The notes beneath the pieces are model-generated. The model ran no database searches, was not told the DNA's origin, and saw only the letters and a list, made by a program, of their open reading frames with translations. A DNA stretch of 7,631 bases from CAZQVN01 sp964596775 (GTDB lineage Bacteria; Eisenbacteria; RBG-16-71-46; JABDJR01; JAWXBZ01): NCBI GenBank assembly GCA_964596775.1, contig CAZQVN010000102.1, forward strand, positions 1 to 7,631, in the 5' to 3' direction. This document shows positions 5,005-7,631 of the stretch, piece by piece. A program made the translations under genes and the position numbers. Each line of letters begins with the position of its first letter. Position 1 is the stretch's first letter.

Positions 5005-7631
5005 ATGAAGAAAATCTTCTCGCTGATCGGGATGCTGGCCGTGGCCGGCGCGTTCATCGTGGGGTGCGACAAGGTGGAGAACATCACCACCGGACCCGGC
5101 GGCCTTCCCGGCGGCGGCGGAACACCGGCCGACCTGGCTCTGGCCCGGCAGTTCCCTCCGCTGCTCGCCAACGGCATCGACGAGATCGACGTGAAGGCGA
5201 TCGTCGTCGACGGCAGCGGGCGGGGTCTCCAGAACGTGGGCGTCCTGTTCACCACCTCCCGTGGATCCATCGTTCCGTTTGCCACGACCGACAACACCGG
5301 CACGGCCACGACGAAGCTGACCAGCGAGGCGAGCGCCACGGACATCACCGCCACGATCACCGCCCTCGCCGTGGGCGACACCGCGAGCGCCGCGGCGATC
5401 CTCGCCGGCACGAAGACGGCGGAGCCGATCCCCGGGGCGGTCGTCCTGATCTCCCGGACCGCGCTGTCGCCCGAGCAGGTGCAGGAAGCCCTGGCCAACC
5501 GGACGAACGTCCGCGGCCTGGAACTGACGGCCGTCGACATCCAGGACCAGACCACGGTCCGGATGAAGGGGATCACCGTGGCCCTCGCGGCTTCGCCCGG
5601 AACGATCCCGGCCGACGGCATCTCGTCGAGCCGGATCATCGCGAGCCTCATCGAGACGACGAGCCGCATCCCGGTCGGATCGCAGACGGTCCGCTTCGGC
5701 GCCACCGCCGGATCGATCACCGGCACGTCCACGACGAACACGGCCGGCGCGGCGGAAGCCACGCTCACCGGCCTGGCCAGCGGCGCCACGTCCACGATCA
5801 CCGCGTTCTACGGCAACCAGCTCACCGCCCAGACCACGGTCACGTTCAGCGCCCTGAGCCTCACCGTCAGCAGCACCGCCGCGATCGTCAGCGCCGACGG
5901 GATCTCCACCACCGAGATCGTGGCCCGGCTGATCAACGCGGAACGGAACCCGGTATCGGGCGCCCGCGTCGATTTCAGCACGTCGCTCGGCAGCGTCACC
6001 TCGCCGGTCATGACGAACGCCGAGGGTGAGGCCCGCGCGGTTCTCCGTTCCGGCAACACCGCCGGCACCGCCGCGGTCACCGCCCGCTTCTCGAGCCTGA
6101 CCCAGTCCGTCAACGTGACGTTTTCCGCGCCGCCGGCCACCGCCTCGATCCTCGTGACGCTCTCGCCCTCCAGCATTCCGGCGGACGGCAGCTCGATTTC
6201 GCAGGTCACCGCCACGGCGCTCGACGGCAACAACAACCCGATGCCGAACGGCACGCTGGTCACGTTCTCGATCCAGGCGGGGGGCGGCACGATCATCGCG
6301 CCGGCCCAGCTGACCACCGGCGGCCAGGCGAGGGCCGCCTACGTGTCGTCCACGACGCCGGGGCCGGTCACGATCCGCGCCGTGTCCGGCACGGCCAACG
6401 GCGCCCGCCAGCTCACGCTGACGCCGCTCGACGCCGGCAGCGTCACGCTCACTTCGGCGGCGCCGTCGATCATCGCCGACGGGCTCCGGACCACGAACCT
6501 CACCGCAACCGTGCGCGACAACTTCGGCAACCCGGTGGCGCCGGGCACGGTCGTCACGTTCGTCACGAACCTCGGTTCGATCGAGGCCGTCACCGCCACG
6601 AACTCCGCCGGGATCGCCACGGCGCGCCTGCGGGCCGGCCGGTTCGAAACCGGCACGGCGCGGGTGTCGGCGCGGGTCGGCGAGGCGGTCGGCTCGGTCG
6701 ACGTCAAGTTCGCCTCCGAGGACGCCAACCACATCGTCATCAAGGAACTCGACCGGCCGTCGATCGGCATCCGCGGCAGCGGCGCCCCGGAAACCGCCAC
6801 GCTCACGTTCGAGGTGCGCGACCGCTCCGGCATTCCGGTGGACATCGATCACCAGGCCACGGTCAATTTCACGATCGTGCCGTCCGGCGCGAACGACGCC
6901 ACGCTGTCCTTTCCGTCGTCCACCACGAACGACCGCGGCCTGGCCCTGGCCATCGTGCGGTCGGGCACGGTGTCCGGATCGATCGAGGTCCAGGCGGCCA
7001 TCGGATCGATCGTTTCGAAGCCGATCCGCGTGGCGATCCACGGCGACCTTCCCGATCCGGCCCACTTCTCGGTGTCCTTCGAGCGCCTGAACATCGCCGG
7101 TCTCGTGTTCGACGGCATCCGCAACGGCGTCACCGCCCGCGTCGGCGACCAGCACGGCAACCCGGTTCCGGATTCCACGTCCGTCTGGTTCAGCTCGCAG
7201 TTCGGCCTCGTGCAGGGGAGTGCGTTCACCGACGACCACGGCGAAGCCACGGTCTGGGAAGTGACCGCCGCCCCGCGCCCGACCATCCCCGGCGGCGACG
7301 GCCTGGTCCTGATCACCGCCCAGACGGTATCCAAGGCCGGAAACACGATCACCACCAGCGGCAACGTGATGTGGTCCGGTCCGACGATCCTCGAGATCAC
7401 GAGCCCGACCACGTTCGCCATCCCGAACGGCGGTTCGCAGGTCATCCAGTTCCGCGTCCGCGACGCGAACAACAACCCGCTGACCGGCGGCACGGCCATC
7501 AGCGCCGAAACCACCGCCGGCCAGCTCGGCGGCAACGTCGACTCGATCCTCCCGGACACCCAGAGCCAGTCGTTCACGTTCTTCTCGGTGACGCTGTCGG
7601 ATGATGCAACAAACGAGAACGACCCGCCGGT
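5005..7631 (+). CDS. Lipoprotein with tandem bacterial Ig-like (Big_1/invasin-type) domains, C-terminus missing
   Basis: At least 875 residues are encoded and the frame is still open at the window edge. The signal peptide MKKIFSLIGMLAVAGAFIVG ends in lipobox I-V-G-C with Cys21, followed by a Gly/Pro-rich linker (32-43). The rest is Ig-like modules of about 95-105 residues, recognised by a repeated plan: an A/ND-G turn, an alternating strand such as TNLTATVRDNFGNPV, VTFxxxxGSI, then a T(N/D)xxG(x)A(xx)xLR strand. The A/N/D-x-G turns fall near residues 56, 204, 298, 394, 492, 703 and 808; a divergent module spans about 574-677. There are thus about eight modules, the last cut by the edge. The first two turns are 149 residues apart because an extra half-module intervenes (about 146-201). 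No Cys is seen after Cys21. Such repeats form rods in adhesins and surface proteins of Gram-negative bacteria. Asp at +2 after Cys would favour inner-membrane retention by the E. coli Lol rule, which may not apply here. Adhesion is a plausible role, not shown; the tip or binding domain would lie beyond 7631. Confidence 0.88.
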   Translation, partial: MKKIFSLIGMLAVAGAFIVGCDKVENITTGPGGLPGGGGTPADLALARQFPPLLANGIDEIDVKAIVVDGSGRGLQNVGVLFTTSRGSIVPFATTDNTGTATTKLTSEASATDITATITALAVGDTASAAAILAGTKTAEPIPGAVVLISRTALSPEQVQEALANRTNVRGLELTAVDIQDQTTVRMKGITVALAASPGTIPADGISSSRIIASLIETTSRIPVGSQTVRFGATAGSITGTSTTNTAGAAEATLTGLASGATSTITAFYGNQLTAQTTVTFSALSLTVSSTAAIVSADGISTTEIVARLINAERNPVSGARVDFSTSLGSVTSPVMTNAEGEARAVLRSGNTAGTAAVTARFSSLTQSVNVTFSAPPATASILVTLSPSSIPADGSSISQVTATALDGNNNPMPNGTLVTFSIQAGGGTIIAPAQLTTGGQARAAYVSSTTPGPVTIRAVSGTANGARQLTLTPLDAGSVTLTSAAPSIIADGLRTTNLTATVRDNFGNPVAPGTVVTFVTNLGSIEAVTATNSAGIATARLRAGRFETGTARVSARVGEAVGSVDVKFASEDANHIVIKELDRPSIGIRGSGAPETATLTFEVRDRSGIPVDIDHQATVNFTIVPSGANDATLSFPSSTTNDRGLALAIVRSGTVSGSIEVQAAIGSIVSKPIRVAIHGDLPDPAHFSVSFERLNIAGLVFDGIRNGVTARVGDQHGNPVPDSTSVWFSSQFGLVQGSAFTDDHGEATVWEVTAAPRPTIPGGDGLVLITAQTVSKAGNTITTSGNVMWSGPTILEITSPTTFAIPNGGSQVIQFRVRDANNNPLTGGTAISAETTAGQLGGNVDSILPDTQSQSFTFFSVTLSDDATNENDPP
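5506..5607 (+). other. Extra half Ig-like module in the lipoprotein
   Basis: Residues 168-201 (NVRGLELTAVDIQD... to ALAASPGTI) line up without gaps over 34 residues with the first half of module 1, residues 56-89 (NGIDEIDVKAIVVDG... to LFTTSRGSI). The second half of a module is not present; instead the next full module starts at once, with SPGTIPADG serving both as the end of the half-module and as the first strand of the next. This explains the 149-residue spacing between the first two ADG-type turns. Confidence 0.5.

Noticed and set aside
5611..6495. Repeated GCCGACGG-type DNA strings in the Ig-repeat gene
   Set aside because: They encode the conserved Ala-Asp-Gly turn of each module; the DNA between them is diverged, so they are not CRISPR repeats or a recent tandem duplication.
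4834..7239. Long antisense open frame (801 codons) opposite the Ig-repeat gene
   Set aside because: It is rich in Arg, Gly and Asp with no domain pattern, as expected for an antisense shadow of high-GC coding DNA. The plus-strand frame has a ribosome site, a signal peptide and repeated Ig modules.
1..7631. tRNA, rRNA, CRISPR array, transposase or phage genes
   Set aside because: None is visible on either strand; the readable sequence is accounted for by six protein genes and short intergenic regions.

Overview
The window is high-GC Gram-negative DNA from a draft assembly, probably a metagenome-assembled genome. It holds four contigs joined by three 100-N spacers (1176-1275, 2410-2509, 3888-3987). 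Two lipoproteins with clear lipoboxes and an LpoB-family gene point to a diderm bacterium. I cannot place the phylum from this sequence; a deltaproteobacterial-grade or PVC-type lineage would fit, but that is a guess.

Layout: (a) 1-385, minus strand: the N-terminal part of an ABC-2-type ATPase running off the left edge. (b) 386-519: a short divergent intergenic region. (c) 520-1131, plus: a complete LpoB-family lipoprotein, followed by a strong stem-loop and gap 1. (d) 1276-2409, plus: a COG3014-type TPR-like protein, cut by gaps at both ends, a known neighbour of lpoB-like genes. (e) 2510-3887, plus: glycerol kinase GlpK, nearly complete. (f) 3988-4788, plus: the C-terminal half of glycerol-3-phosphate dehydrogenase GlpD. 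(g) 4789-5004: intergenic, AT-richer at its left end, with inverted repeats and a hairpin. (h) 5005-7631, plus: a long lipoprotein built of tandem bacterial Ig-like (Big_1/invasin-type) modules, running off the right edge.

Functionally there are two themes. The LpoB/COG3014 pair and the Ig-repeat lipoprotein belong to the cell envelope. GlpK and GlpD are consecutive steps of glycerol catabolism (glycerol to glycerol-3-phosphate to dihydroxyacetone phosphate) and probably form an operon. Gap 3 must hide about 0.9 kb (the end of glpK and the first half of glpD), so the N runs are placeholders rather than measured distances, and any reading frame running through them is artificial.

I found no clearly new multi-gene system. 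The most unusual signals are a perfect 24-bp palindrome inside glpK that encodes a His-His-His stretch next to the usual allosteric loop, a repeat-like sequence that appears to supply the last residues and stop codon of glpD, and the module layout of the Ig-repeat lipoprotein.
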